Source of the DNA: Schizophyllum amplum
Lineage: Eukaryota > Basidiomycota > Agaricomycetes > Agaricales > Schizophyllaceae
DNA: 64,000 nt
NCBI GenBank assembly: GCA_007026445.1
Contig: VDMD01000002.1
Coordinates: 1,488,001-1,552,000 of the forward strand
Direction of reading: 5' to 3'
The notes under the pieces are model-generated. The model did not search any database and was not told where the DNA came from. It saw only the letters and a list, made by a program, of their open reading frames with translations. Below, one piece after another: positions 54,971 to 64,000 of the stretch (positions are counted from its first letter, which is position 1; each line of letters starts with the position of its first letter). The position numbers and the translations under genes are program-made.

Positions 54971-57476
54971 ATGAGTTTCTTCGGAGGAGGAAACAACACT
55001 GGCGGCGCTGGGAATATGTTCGGTGGGGGCGCAAACAACAACAATAGTCAAGGCAACAATGCCTCAGGCGCGTCAAGCGCTTTCGGAGGTGCGTGAACGC
55101 GCCATGCGATACGTGCTGGGGCTCAATACATGAATCTTGTAGCATCTAAGCCTGCTACTGGCTTTGGCTCCTTTGGAGGAGGGGGCGCCTTCGGTCAGAC
55201 GGGGCAGAACCAGCCAGCCAGTGGAGGCAGCGCCTTTGGACAGACCGGCGGTGGCGGCAGCGCGTTCGGGCAGACAGGCAACACGGGAGGGAGCGCTTTT
55301 GGTGGTGGCTCTTCCGGCGCTGCAGGTGGTGGCCTATTTGGAGGTGGCGCGTCGAGTGCGAGCACCGGCGGTGGTCTCTTCGGTGGCGGCTCGACCACGA
55401 ACACAACAGGCGCCGCGGCGGGGAACACGGGTAGTGCGTTCGGTGGTGGTGGCGGCGGAGGGGGTCTCTTCGGAGCGAAGCCTGCTGCGCCTCAAACCGG
55501 CGGAACTTCTGGCGGTGGACTGTTTGGTGGGGGCGCGTCCAACACGAATACCTCTCAGCCTGCATCTGGTGGTGGCCTCTTTGGCGGAGGTGCTAATGCC
55601 ACGAACAACACCGCTTCCAACAGCGCCGCACCCTCAGGTGGTCTAGGCAGTGCGTTCGGCGCCGGGGGCGCCTCTGGTGGCGGTCTCTTTGGGGGCGGTG
55701 CCGCCTCTTCACCCGCTCCTGCGTCTAACTCCCTCTTCGGCGGAGGATCTAATAACGCCCCAAATGCAAACACGCATACGACAGCGCCATCCACAACTGG
55801 CGCCTCTGGCGGCTTATTTGGTGGTGGCGGATCGTCTGCGCCTGCTGCCAGCACTGGCGGCGGTCTCTTCGGTGCTGTGCCCAGCACCGCACAGCCAGCG
55901 AATATCGGAACCAACTCCCTTTTCGGTGGTGGCGGCGCTACCGGCACACAAGCGGCAGGATCTTCAGCCCCTACATCCTTGTTTGGCGGCGGAGCAGCAC
56001 CCTCTTCCAACACAGGCGGGAGTGCGGCGGCGGGAGCAGGCTTATTCGGGCAAGCCAAGCCAGCTGACAACGCTGCTAAGCCACCGGCTTCAGGCGGTTG
56101 TGCGTGATGTTGTTGATTCGTTGACTTTTTGGCCGCTCACTAGGCCTTCCCGCAGTGTTCGGTGGTGCTGGAGCAACTACCAATCCTACCGCGGGCTCCG
56201 GCTCCGCTACCCAGGCTGGTGGGCTGTTTGGTTCCAAGCCCCCTGACAACGCGACCCCAGCAGCCGGTGGCGCTTCGTCGACAACACCGGCTGCTCCAGC
56301 GGGCGGGCTTTTTGGGTCGTTTGCCAAGCCAGCAGACAAGCCGGGCCCGCCTGCGGCAGGAGCTTCGACCGGTTAGTAACTTTCTTGGAGTGTTCAATGC
56401 TTCAGCTCATCGCCTCGACGTAGCTGCACCTGCGGCTGGTGGCCTCTTTGGCGCTAAGCCTGCGGAGAAGAAGGATGCGCCTGCAGCTGGATCAGCTTTC
56501 AACTTGTTTGGAGCGAAGCCTGAAGACAAGAAGGATGCTCCCGCCCCTTGTGAATGATTTTCCTTCGTGGATGTCGCATTCGCTTGACGTCTTTCTCAGC
56601 CACATCTACGCCGGCCGCTGCTCCATTCGCAACTGCTAATGCACCTGCCAAGACAGATGGTAAGCATATACATATAGTGGACGGTGAGGCTATGATAAAC
56701 AGTATCCTATAGCGATATCAGTCGCCGTGCAGCCGCCATCTATGCTGCGTGGGAAGACCATCGAGGAGATTGTGAACAAGTGGTCTGCCGATCTCGATAC
56801 GCACGTCCGCGAATTCAAGACCTTTGCGCACGAGGTCCAAGCTTGGGATCGTTCGCTGATCGAGAACAGCAACAATGTACGTTTACACCGACAATCCACC
56901 CGTTATGTGTGTTGCTGACACTACTCAGCTCGCCGCGCTCTATTCAAACGTGCTGAAAGCAGAACGGGAGCAGCAAGAGATTGATCGGTCTCTCGATAGC
57001 GTTGAGACGCGGCAGAAGGAGCTTTCGCAGGTCTTGGACGAGTACGAGAAGAACCTCGATGGGCTGCTCGGCCAGGGAGCGGGCTACCACGCCATGAACG
57101 CCGGCCCGGCAGATACCGAACGTGACAAAAAGTGAGTCTCCATCTATGTGCCCACTGCTCACTCAACTGACCAAATGCCAGCTACACCCTTGCCACCGAG
57201 CTCTTCACACACCTTGACGATATGTCCTCTTCCTTGGGACAGATGATTGAAGCCGTGAACGGGCTGTCAGTGTCAGAACCGGATGGCGAGGCCGCGGAGA
57301 ACCCGATGAATGCGATTCAGCAGATCCTGAGCAGTCACTTGGAGAGCTTGCAGTGGATCGACGGCGCGGTGCGGGATGTGGAGGGGAAGGTGACGGAGGT
57401 AGAGAGGCGCATCAAGGACTCAGGGACGGAGTTCCCGTCCTCGAATGGGCGGTCGAGGAGCTCTGGGTTGCGATAG
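54971..57476 (+). CDS. NSP1: FG nucleoporin Nsp1/Nup62
   Basis: Central-channel nucleoporin. ATG 54971 (MSFFGGGNNTGGAGNMFGGG). The N-terminal 380 or so residues are an FG-rich, Gly/Ala/Ser/Thr-rich disordered region with many GLFGGG, GSAFG and AFG repeats (55150-56100), then AKPA/KPED-type charged FG segments (GGLFGAKPAEKKDAPA) like the second half of Nsp1. The C-terminal coiled-coil domain (about 56720-57476) has PSMLRGKTIEEIVNKWSADL, VREFKTFAHEVQAWDRSLIE, LYSNVLKAEREQQEIDRSLD, LDEYEKNLDGLLGQG and MNAIQQILSSHLESLQWIDG. This heterotrimerises with Nup57 and Nup49 in the channel. The stop is TAG 57474-57476. About seven introns, several inside the FG region. Confidence 0.95.
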
Positions 57477-57702
57477 GATGCCCGGCTTTCTTGCCTGTCC
57501 TGTCTCATCACTTCGCGTTTGTTGCATACAGCATGCTTTGTATCACCAACGTCCATAACGTCCATGTCTGCTGTCATTCAGCTGCCCTCTCGACATGCTA
57601 TGAGTCAGTAGTGGATGGTATATGGGCATGAAAGCCAGGTCATGAATTGGTCGTAAGATTTCATCGTCACCTAAGTAAGTAAATAATCTCAGCTTCGCCA
57701 GC

Positions 57703-59224
57703 CTATTCTGAATCGTCTTCGTACATCTCTTCGTTGTCGCTTTCATCGTCCTCTCCCGAGTCTCCTGCGGCACTGGTGTCCGATGCCGAAGGCCCATCTG
57801 CCCGCGGGGTCTCCACCCATTTCCCCCACCGGCTCACGCTTGCAGCGTTATACGCAGCTTGATTGAGCCCCCGCCACTCATTCTTCCAGGCGGCGACCTC
57901 TTTGACACGAACATCGCTCTCGAAGAGGTGCCCCGTGAAATCACCTTCGGCCATGAAGCCGTCCAGATGGCCCTTCACCTTGCCGCCAGACAGGAATTTG
58001 ATCCAGCCAATCTGGCGCTCGCCAATCCACATCTGCCGTTCGTCGCCCGTGTTCTCGCCGCGCCATGTGAGAGGTATCTGTTTCCCTGCCACCGTAGGCG
58101 TTTTGCCTGTAGACCTGAGCACGCCTTCCAGCGAGCCAAAGTTGAACTTTCCCCACAGGTGTGCGCCTGTGGACGATGTTCGAACTTCCAATTGCATGTC
58201 CTCCTCCTCGCCGTAATTGCATAGGTCAGCAAAACCGTCCGCGGTGATGAGGTAGGCACCCATGGATTGGAAGGGAGCGTTAGAGGGCACGTGTAGCCTT
58301 TGTGGACGAGGAGGGGGGCCACCGCGGCGTGCTGTCTGCTTCGTCCGAGGACGTTTGACCGGCGCCACGGCCTGCTCAAGTGGTTGTACAGAACCTGCGG
58401 CTGATTCCTGTATACACACGTTGAGTGAACTGCGCCATCCTCAGTCCAGGATTGAAGACTCGCACCTTTGTCTCCTCGAACCGCACCTTGGAAACCTCGC
58501 GCTTGTCCGCTCTCGTGCCAAAGGGTAAGCCTCCAGTTCTCCTAGCCGTCTGCTTACTTCGCGGCTTCGAAGGTTCCGCGGCGGAGCGGGAGTTATCGGG
58601 GTCGTGGTTGCGCAGCTTCCATAATTTCTTGTTGATGAGGGTGGCACTGTCGCTATCGTCGTCTGCAACCCGCATAAGGAGATCAACCAGGTCCTTCTGC
58701 GAGTAGCGTTCCAAGCAACATCGGAGATCGGGTCCCCATAGATAATCGTCGCCGACGGTGTGTGCGCTCGTACGGCAAGCAGTCGACGTCTCGTCCTCGA
58801 CGCTGGCTAGGCCAGCAGCGCCGTTACCGCCGGCCCTATACTCCTGGATCAGCTCACTCTCCAGCTTCAGGATGTTCTCCGGCACTGCGATGCTCGCCCC
58901 GCTGTTGAGTGCATACGCAGCAGAGAGCTTCCGCTTCGCCGGATCGCGCGTCTTCATAGGCTTCGGGACACCGTAGTGAACCATTTGCGCCGTGTAGAAA
59001 TGCGCCGGCTCGTCCTTGCGTGGCTTGGGAGCCTGAGTCTTCGGAAGAATCTCAGAACCTGCCGGTGGGTAGTGCGCGAGCAGGGCATGCAAGTCGGACG
59101 CGGGGCATCTCGTATGCTCATGCTTGTCGTCGATCTTGACATAAAATTTGTGGCCGTCGTAGAAAAAGCCGTCTCGCGACACCGGATTCCCGCGGACAGG
59201 ATCATCATCCGACGAGGACGACAT
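57703..59224 (-). CDS. Uncharacterised protein with two H3-tail-like motifs
   Basis: Two exons (59224-58466 and 58407-57703) with one 58-nt intron give 487 residues; start MSSSSDDDPVRGNPVSR. The family is not known to me by function. N-terminal domain (about residues 15-130): DGFFYDGHKFYVKID, KDEPAHFYTAQMVHYGVPKP, MKTRDPAKRKLSAA and VPENILKLESELIQEY. A linker follows with two motifs closely matching the histone H3 N-terminus: RSKQTARRTGG (residues 222-232) and RTKQTARRGGPPPRPQ (from residue 274). C-terminal domain: PFQSMGAYLITADGF, SSTGAHLWGKFNFGSLEGVL, WRGENTGDERQMWIG, GWIKFLSGGKVKGHLDGFM and WKNEWRGLNQAAYNAASVSR. The acidic tail resembles a disordered nuclear-type tail. Its paralogue lies next to it on the same strand. 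Function unknown; a chromatin link is inferred only from the motif. Confidence 0.8.
58318..58347 (-). other. H3-tail-like motif, copy B
   Basis: Encodes R-T-K-Q-T-A-R-R-G-G, followed by PPPRPQR. It matches histone H3 residues 2-8 exactly, has Arg at the Lys9 position, and resembles GGKAPRKQ after a two-residue gap. Confidence 0.8.
58529..58561 (-). other. H3-tail-like motif, copy A
   Basis: Encodes R-S-K-Q-T-A-R-R-T-G-G. It differs from histone H3 2-13 at Thr3 to Ser and Lys9 to Arg, plus one deleted residue. Confidence 0.75.
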
Positions 59225-59656
59225 CGTGGTTGGCAGCAGGTAGGAAGATAATACGTACTTGCACGAAAGACCAAGGGAGCAGTGGGTCGACCTGCCTCTG
59301 TAGTCACATCACAGCGGTACCGACGATCGTATCTGGAACACGAGGCTCGCAGATAAAGACTGGCGTAGACCATTTTGCAGCCATCCGGGTAAGCAACGTT
59401 GCCGTCTAAGCTGGCGGGAACAAGTAAAGCGAGAGGAAACGGAATTGTGGTAGACAAAGGTGATGGTGGTTCAGGACAATCCCGATACGGCGATTGTGAG
59501 AACACATACTTAAGTGATAGCTGAGGCACTGCCGCTGCAAGCTGGAGTACCCTTGCCTACATTGACGAGCACTTACACGTACACTTCGCGAGACGCCAAG
59601 TACGTATCCTACGTTGGCTTTTATATACCAGGCTTGCCTAGTAGATGTACGAATCG
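59225..59656. other. Intergenic region between the two paralogues
   Basis: 432 bp between the downstream paralogue's start and the upstream paralogue's stop. Only weak open frames; the region up to 59529 read through on the minus strand gives no domain. Confidence 0.5.
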
Positions 59657-61301
59657 TCAGCTATAAAACGCCACATCTTCGATATCGTGCTCGTCCTCGG
59701 AGTCGTGAAGTTCATCCCCAGAACCACCTTCTTCGTCGCTCGTATCCGACGCGGACGGCTTGTCCGGGCGCGGATCCCCAGTCCAAGAGCCCCATCGTCC
59801 GACGCGCTCCGCTTCATACGCAGCCTCGTTCATCCCGCGCCATTCCTCCTTCCACTTTTGGATTTGCTGCAAGTCGACATCGGCCTCGACAAGCTCTCCC
59901 GTGAACTCGGCCTTTGCCATGAAGCCTTCCAGACACCCCTTGACGCGGCCGCCAGCGAGGAACTTGATGTAGCCCTTCTGGTCATCGTTCAGCCACATCT
60001 CGCCCTCGTTCTCGCGCCCGCGCCAATGAAGCTTGCCCGACAGCCCCACATCGATAGGCGCCCTGACGACTGTCTTGAACACGCCTGTCAGGATGCCGAA
60101 GTCGAAGCTCCCCCAGAGGTGGGCGCCGGTAGAAGAGGGCCGGACTTTGAGGCGCATGCCTTCTTCGATGTCCACGAAGTCGGGCCATCGCTCGTGTATG
60201 TTGGGAACGTCGACCCTGTAGACTCCAATAGCCTGGAAGGGTCTGTTGGAGGGAGGCTGTATCGCCGGCTGCGGCGCTTGCTTAGGAGGTGCGCTCTTGT
60301 TTGCTGTGCTTTTCGTGCGTGGCGGGCGATCAGCATTTGGCGTACTTGTGGACGGCAGAGGCGGAGCGTGGCTCTGACGAAGCAGTTTAGCCGACCCATG
60401 CTTGCACTGCAGCGCAAGATCGTGCTTACCACTACCGGTACCGTTTTCTTCGCGGTCGATTTGGTACGTGGCGGATGAGCAGCATCTGGCACAGTTGTAG
60501 GCGGCAGTGGTGGAGCGTGGCCCTGAACAAGAACTTCAACTTACCTGTGCTCGCACCAATGCAGCGCCAGACTGCGCTTACCGTTATCGTCCCTGTCTTC
60601 TTCGCAGTCAATTTGGTGCGGGGCTTCATCGTCTGGTCAGGAGCTTGCAGCTGCTGTACTTGCTCCATTATAACACCGTAAGTTTCAGGATCGTTGGCGA
60701 CATGCAGGATTATTTTGATCAAATCCCTGTGCACAAGCCTTTCCAGAGCGTAGCGAAGTTCAGTGCCGTCGGCTACGACCAAAGGTTGTTCCTGCGCGTC
60801 AACGACATCTTCAGCATCGCCAAAATTACCGCTGAGGTCATTAGGGCCAGGACTCGGAGGCGCGGGGACTCGATTCATCCGTTCGGCGTATTTGGCTACT
60901 TTGCTGTTGTACTCGTCGTTGAGGTTTTGCTTGGCCGCATCGAATTCGCTGACCAAATCCTTCTCTAGTTGCAGAATGTGCTCGGGGACGATGAGAGTTT
61001 TACCGCCATTGAAAGCTGCAAGAAGTCTCTTCTTCGCCACGTCGCGTGTCTTCATGGGCGGGAGGCCATAATGGTGCATCTGCGCCGTGTAGAAGTGCGC
61101 TGGTTCGTCCTTGAACGGCGGTGGCTGGCGCTTGGCAACCTGACCCTTCTTTGTGAGCAAAGGACCGGTCGGAGGTACGTAGGTGACCAGCGCGTGGAGG
61201 GAGGACGCATCTCGTCGCGGATGGCGATGCTTGCCGTCGAGTTCCACATAGAATGTGTGGCCATCGTAAAAGAAGCCATCCTTGTGGGCGGGATGCGCCA
61301 T
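59657..61301 (-). CDS. Paralogue with three tandem H3-tail-like repeats
   Basis: Three exons (61301-60582, 60522-60430, 60373-59657), all phase 0, encode 509 residues from MAHPAHKDGFFYDGHTF. The ATG at 61301 is used because the longer frame begins with a non-ATG codon. N-terminal domain as in the neighbour: FKDEPAHFYTAQMHHYGLPP, MKTRDVAKKRLLAAF and VPEHILQLEKDLVSEF. Three H3-like motifs start at residues 228 (RTKLTAKKTG), 259 (RTKSTAKKT) and 290 (RTKSTANKSAPPKQ), exactly 31 residues apart, which is the length of exon 2. The C-terminal domain parallels the neighbour: PFQAIGVYRVD, SSTGAHLWGSFDFGILTGVF, WRGRENEGEMWLND, GYIKFLAGGRVKGCLEGFM and WKEEWRGMNEAAYEAERVGR. An acidic tail ends VAFYS at 59657-59659. 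Introns are 59 and 56 nt and resemble each other. Confidence 0.8.
60293..60620 (-). repeat. Tandem 31-codon exon duplication with H3-like motif
   Basis: Motif copies lie at 60591-60620, 60442-60468 and 60293-60319. Copies 2 and 3 share the exon start pattern HAPPLP and the PPRTKSTA core. Introns before each (60523-60581 and 60374-60429) both start GTAAGC and share interrupted similarity. Unit size is about 150 bp (one exon plus one intron). Confidence 0.85.
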
Positions 61302-61894
61302 GGCGCAGCTGTACTCCAACTACAGGGAGGTCAAGGACAAGCAAGCGGTGAGCGGAAGGTTTGAGCCTCAAGGCCTCAGGCCTCAGGCCTCAAGGACTGC
61401 ACATCCTGCATTTCAATCTGATTTCAATGCGCGTCAAGTCACATCACGCACGCGACGCGATAGGACGCGATATCTCGTCTGCACCGTCGATCGCCCCTAT
61501 CATCCAACGTCATGTAAGTATCCTGGAGCTGGCATTGCAGCTTACCAGTAACTACCGATGGACCATTATGTACCGCAATCGAGCAACTGTGGTGGGGGTA
61601 TTTAAGACCGTGTGCTTGACTTCATTGACAAGATCCGATGACCAAGTTGAGACGCGGTTCAGGTTGCGTATCTAGTCAATAGGGCGATGCAGCTGCAGCT
61701 GCGTTCTCTGCTAGATCTGGTGCATAATATTGCCTATAGTTTCTGAGTTTCGACCGGCGATAGAGAGTGTTGCGCACTCAGCAAGACTAACCGTTGAGTT
61801 CAAGTCGAACTCTCGGACTCCGGAGCCAACGGCCCGCAAAGGCTTGTCACATGGGCCGGTGACGTGCTTTCACTTGCTCTTGTCGCGCCCAGCC
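61302..61894. promoter_or_regulatory. Divergent upstream region, H3-motif paralogue and EMC3
   Basis: 593 bp between divergent start codons. It holds a short CCTCAGG tandem repeat at 61365-61395. No gene or TATA box is clear. Confidence 0.5.
61365..61395 (+). repeat. CCTCA(A)GG minisatellite
   Basis: Four units of GCCTCAGG type in a row, the first and last with an extra A. The array lies 64-94 bp upstream of the H3-motif paralogue start. Confidence 0.75.
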
Positions 61895-63012
61895 ATGGCG
61901 AACACGATCGGTGGCTCAGAGTGAGTGTCCCAGAGGTGTACTGTCTTCAGTGAACTGATGAAAGACAGTGTTTCTCTGCTACTGGACCCCCAAATACGGG
62001 ACTGGGTCCTTTTCCCCATCACGCTGGTTATGGTGCTTGTCGGCGTGTTGCGTGTTAATGTTGTGCAACTTCTTCAATCCACTTCAAAGAGGCAGAGGAA
62101 GGACGTTGTCAGGGAATCTCGAGCTGTAGTGCGAGCGGGTGCTCTCCGGCAGACCGCACAGCATTCCCCCCTCCCGCCGGCTTTCTTCCTCCCGATGGCG
62201 CGTCAGCTTGCCACGAACTTGGAAGAGGGCACTTTCTTGAAGGAGAAGCCCAAGGATACCACACAAGGACCTACCGCACCTCCTAATCCTCTATCTGACC
62301 CAGCTGCTATGGAGGGGATGATGTCCGGGATGAAGACTCAGATGGTGCGTCACGAATTGTCAGTCCGGCGTTTGTACTGACTATTCCCTGTCGCGCAGGT
62401 GATGATGGTGCCCCAAATGGTCATCATGGGCTGGATCAACTTCTTCTTCCAAGGCTTTGTCCTCAGTGAGCTTCCTTGCACTCCCGGAATGCGTTGATTC
62501 CGACAATCTCACCAGTCAACCTTCCCTTCCCCCTCCCCGCCACGTCTGGCTTCAAGTCTCTTCTTCAGCGCGGTATCCAGACACCCGACATGGATGTGAG
62601 ATGGGTGAGTTTGCTACATATGTATCGTAGCGCGCTCTCACGTCAAACAGGTGTCCTCTCTATCGTGGTATTTCCTCAACTTTTTCGGTCTCAACGGCCT
62701 CCTTCGGCTACTTGTTGGCGGAGACGAGGGCATCGTCGGTAAGTGCTATGTGTGAAGCAAGGAAGGCAGTCCCTTATCCTCCAGCAGACCCGATGGCATC
62801 CATGACACCCATGATGCCTAATGGTCCTGGCGCGCCCGACCCCGCAAAGGCGCACAAAGCAGAGGCAGAGAACGTTCGATTTGCAGAAAGCGTTTACAGG
62901 TGAACATCGCGGTTTAATGCTGAACATCTTATCAATGTAACTGACACATGTGTGTAGCTGGGTTGGGGACGGCCTAGAGACGCGCGTCCTCTCACGCTAT
63001 GGCATGAAGTAA
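61895..63012 (+). CDS. EMC3: ER membrane complex subunit 3
   Basis: Member of the Oxa1/YidC insertase superfamily and core of the ER membrane complex, which inserts tail-anchored and multi-pass proteins. ATG 61895 (MANTIGGS), then an intron to SLLLDPQIRDWVLFPI. The first membrane helix is ITLVMVLVGVLRVNVVQLLQ, with a basic stretch after it (SKRQRKDV). A loop with LPMARQLATNLEEGTFLKEK follows, then MEGMMSGMKTQMVMMVPQMV (Met-rich insertase face, split by an intron), WINFFFQGFVL, IKLPFPLPATSGFKSLLQRG and SSLSWYFLNFFGLNGLLRLL. The end is ESVYSWVGDGLETRVLSRYG and MK with TAA at 63010-63012. Five introns, with full-length agreement with the family. Confidence 0.95.
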
Positions 63013-64000
63013 CCAACATGTAGATTATACGCTCGTATTACAATAGCCCCCGAAGCAGGTGATGTGGGCTTTCAATCAATACAGTAGCCTGGATTTCCAC
63101 CGACACACCACCATGATCAAAGCGGTCAAAATTTTTGACATCGCGATTGAACCTGCAAAGATGCACGAGAAGGAGTGTTATACCACCCAGATGCTAGCAG
63201 ACTATATCATGGATGTGTAGAAGCAGATCTGCAGAGGGTCGCGCAGGGACGAACCCCTGGACTCGGGCGGAAGGCTTGAGGGCGGCCACTAGTGACTAAG
63301 CCGCACGCGGGCCAAATGCCAACCTGTGAAGACGCACAGAAGAAGGCAAGTACCTTCCTGATGCTAGCAGAGTGCATGCACCGCGCTGTGCACTGACAAG
63401 CGATGAGCCAGTATAAATCAGGACTCGGCGATGGGGGACAGGAGCGCTAGCATGCGAATCCGATCACTGGCATCATGCTGCAGAAACGCCCATCTACACC
63501 TCCTCGAGAACCCAGTAGCGATAACTGACGGAGGCGCCGCCGTGGGCGTGAGTCCAGAGCGCCGAGAGCGATGGACGCCATGTTCCCCTATTCGGCCGCG
63601 ACATCGGACGCCGTAAATGGCGTTGCCCCGCGTGTACATGGACCTATCCGTTCAAACGTGGGGGACAAGGGATCACAGAGGAAGGACGAGCAGGAGCCTC
63701 CATCCCTCGGCTCGCTGCGTAGCCTGCTCCCCTCTTGGCTTTGAGCTGACAACTCTCTCAAGTTCAGAACCTCGACATGCCTCGCATGCGAGATGCGCGA
63801 CACCCACGTCCGCGCGGGTTTCATTCACCGCAGCTAGGGTGTTACTCTGCGAGGCCGATATTCTCGGTACTATGGTAGCCCCCTACATATGGCGCGCAGA
63901 TCCCCCTTCGCAAGACCCTCGTCGATGACGACCGCATACGCTACCACACCCAGGCCAGCGTATGGCAACGCTTGCGGAGCGTCCCCTCTCTGCCGCTCCG
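63013..64000. other. Terminal non-coding stretch, possible gene start
   Basis: 988 bp after EMC3. No recognised gene. A 12-nt word GATGCTAGCAGA occurs at 63190-63201 and 63360-63371. On the plus strand an open frame around 63568-63753 (reading MDAMFPYSAATSDAVNG) has no domain and ends at 63753; it could be a first exon of a gene beyond the window, but there is no splice signal to support that. I see no tRNA or other RNA. Confidence 0.5.

Noticed and set aside
54806..55051. Poly-G as a telomere or assembly boundary
   Set aside because: Normal gene order continues on both sides and there is no TTAGGG repeat.
55555..56070. 171-codon Pro-rich minus frame opposite NSP1
   Set aside because: Produced by the Gly-rich FG repeat region on the other strand.
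63617..63928. Plus-strand 103-codon frame at the window end
   Set aside because: No domain, no splice or start context and mixed composition; kept only as part of the terminal non-coding note.

Overview
The window is nuclear DNA of a filamentous basidiomycete. Genes are dense on both strands and broken by many 45-60 nt GT-AG introns. The protein set (membrane-anchored GH9 endoglucanase, M36 fungalysin, PKA regulatory subunit, fungal lipin) fits a wood- or litter-decaying Agaricomycete, possibly Polyporales. That placement is inferred from gene content and intron style only. About 23 gene models are well supported; the rest are hypothetical genes, one decayed gene and repeats.

Layout. 1-10.7 kb: end of an ankyrin/DysF/FYVE/RING protein (+), an MFS drug-type exporter (-), the splicing helicase Prp5 (-), and divergent from it the proteasome regulator PI31/Fub1 (+). 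11.4-20.1 kb, all (+): secreted M36 metallopeptidase, GH9 endoglucanase with a C-terminal membrane anchor, a HERP/Usa1-like ubiquitin-domain ER protein, and the PKA regulatory subunit. 20.1-22.9 kb is an accessory island: a single-exon unknown ORF inside a pair of ~110 bp inverted repeats, then a 541 bp MITE with 24 bp terminal inverted repeats and TA target-site duplication. 22.9-32.5 kb, all (+): a Ser/Thr-rich Mid2-like membrane protein, lipin phosphatidate phosphatase, a Gfd2/YDR514C-type nuclease-fold protein, and a nucleotidyltransferase-fold protein. 32.9-34.2 kb: a decayed serine beta-lactamase-like gene. 34.3-42.9 kb: LCB1 (-) divergent from cyclophilin 40 (+), an unknown gene (-) divergent from mitochondrial inner membrane protease Imp2 (+), and a sugar-porter transporter (-). 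43-43.9 kb: a non-coding stretch with a recurring TTTGTCCG motif. 43.9-57.5 kb, all (+): Slh1/ASCC3-type helicase, kynurenine aminotransferase, dynamin Vps1, FG nucleoporin Nsp1/Nup62. 57.7-61.3 kb (-): two tandem paralogues of an uncharacterised family. 61.9-63.0 kb: EMC3 (+). The last kilobase has no convincing gene.

Most genes are unrelated housekeeping functions. The most notable signal is the paralogue pair at 57.7-61.3 kb. Both proteins carry internal copies of a motif that closely matches the N-terminal tail of histone H3 (R-T-K-Q-T-A-R-R in one, R-T-K-[LS]-T-A-x-K in the other). In the second gene the motif has been multiplied by tandem duplication of a 93-nt phase-0 exon, giving copies exactly 31 residues apart. 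Other points of interest are a GC-AG intron that interrupts the GH9 catalytic Asp motif, a probable 10-nt microexon, an Slh1-type helicase with an altered second DExH box and no room for a second Sec63 unit, and the repeat-bounded island at 20.6-22.5 kb.
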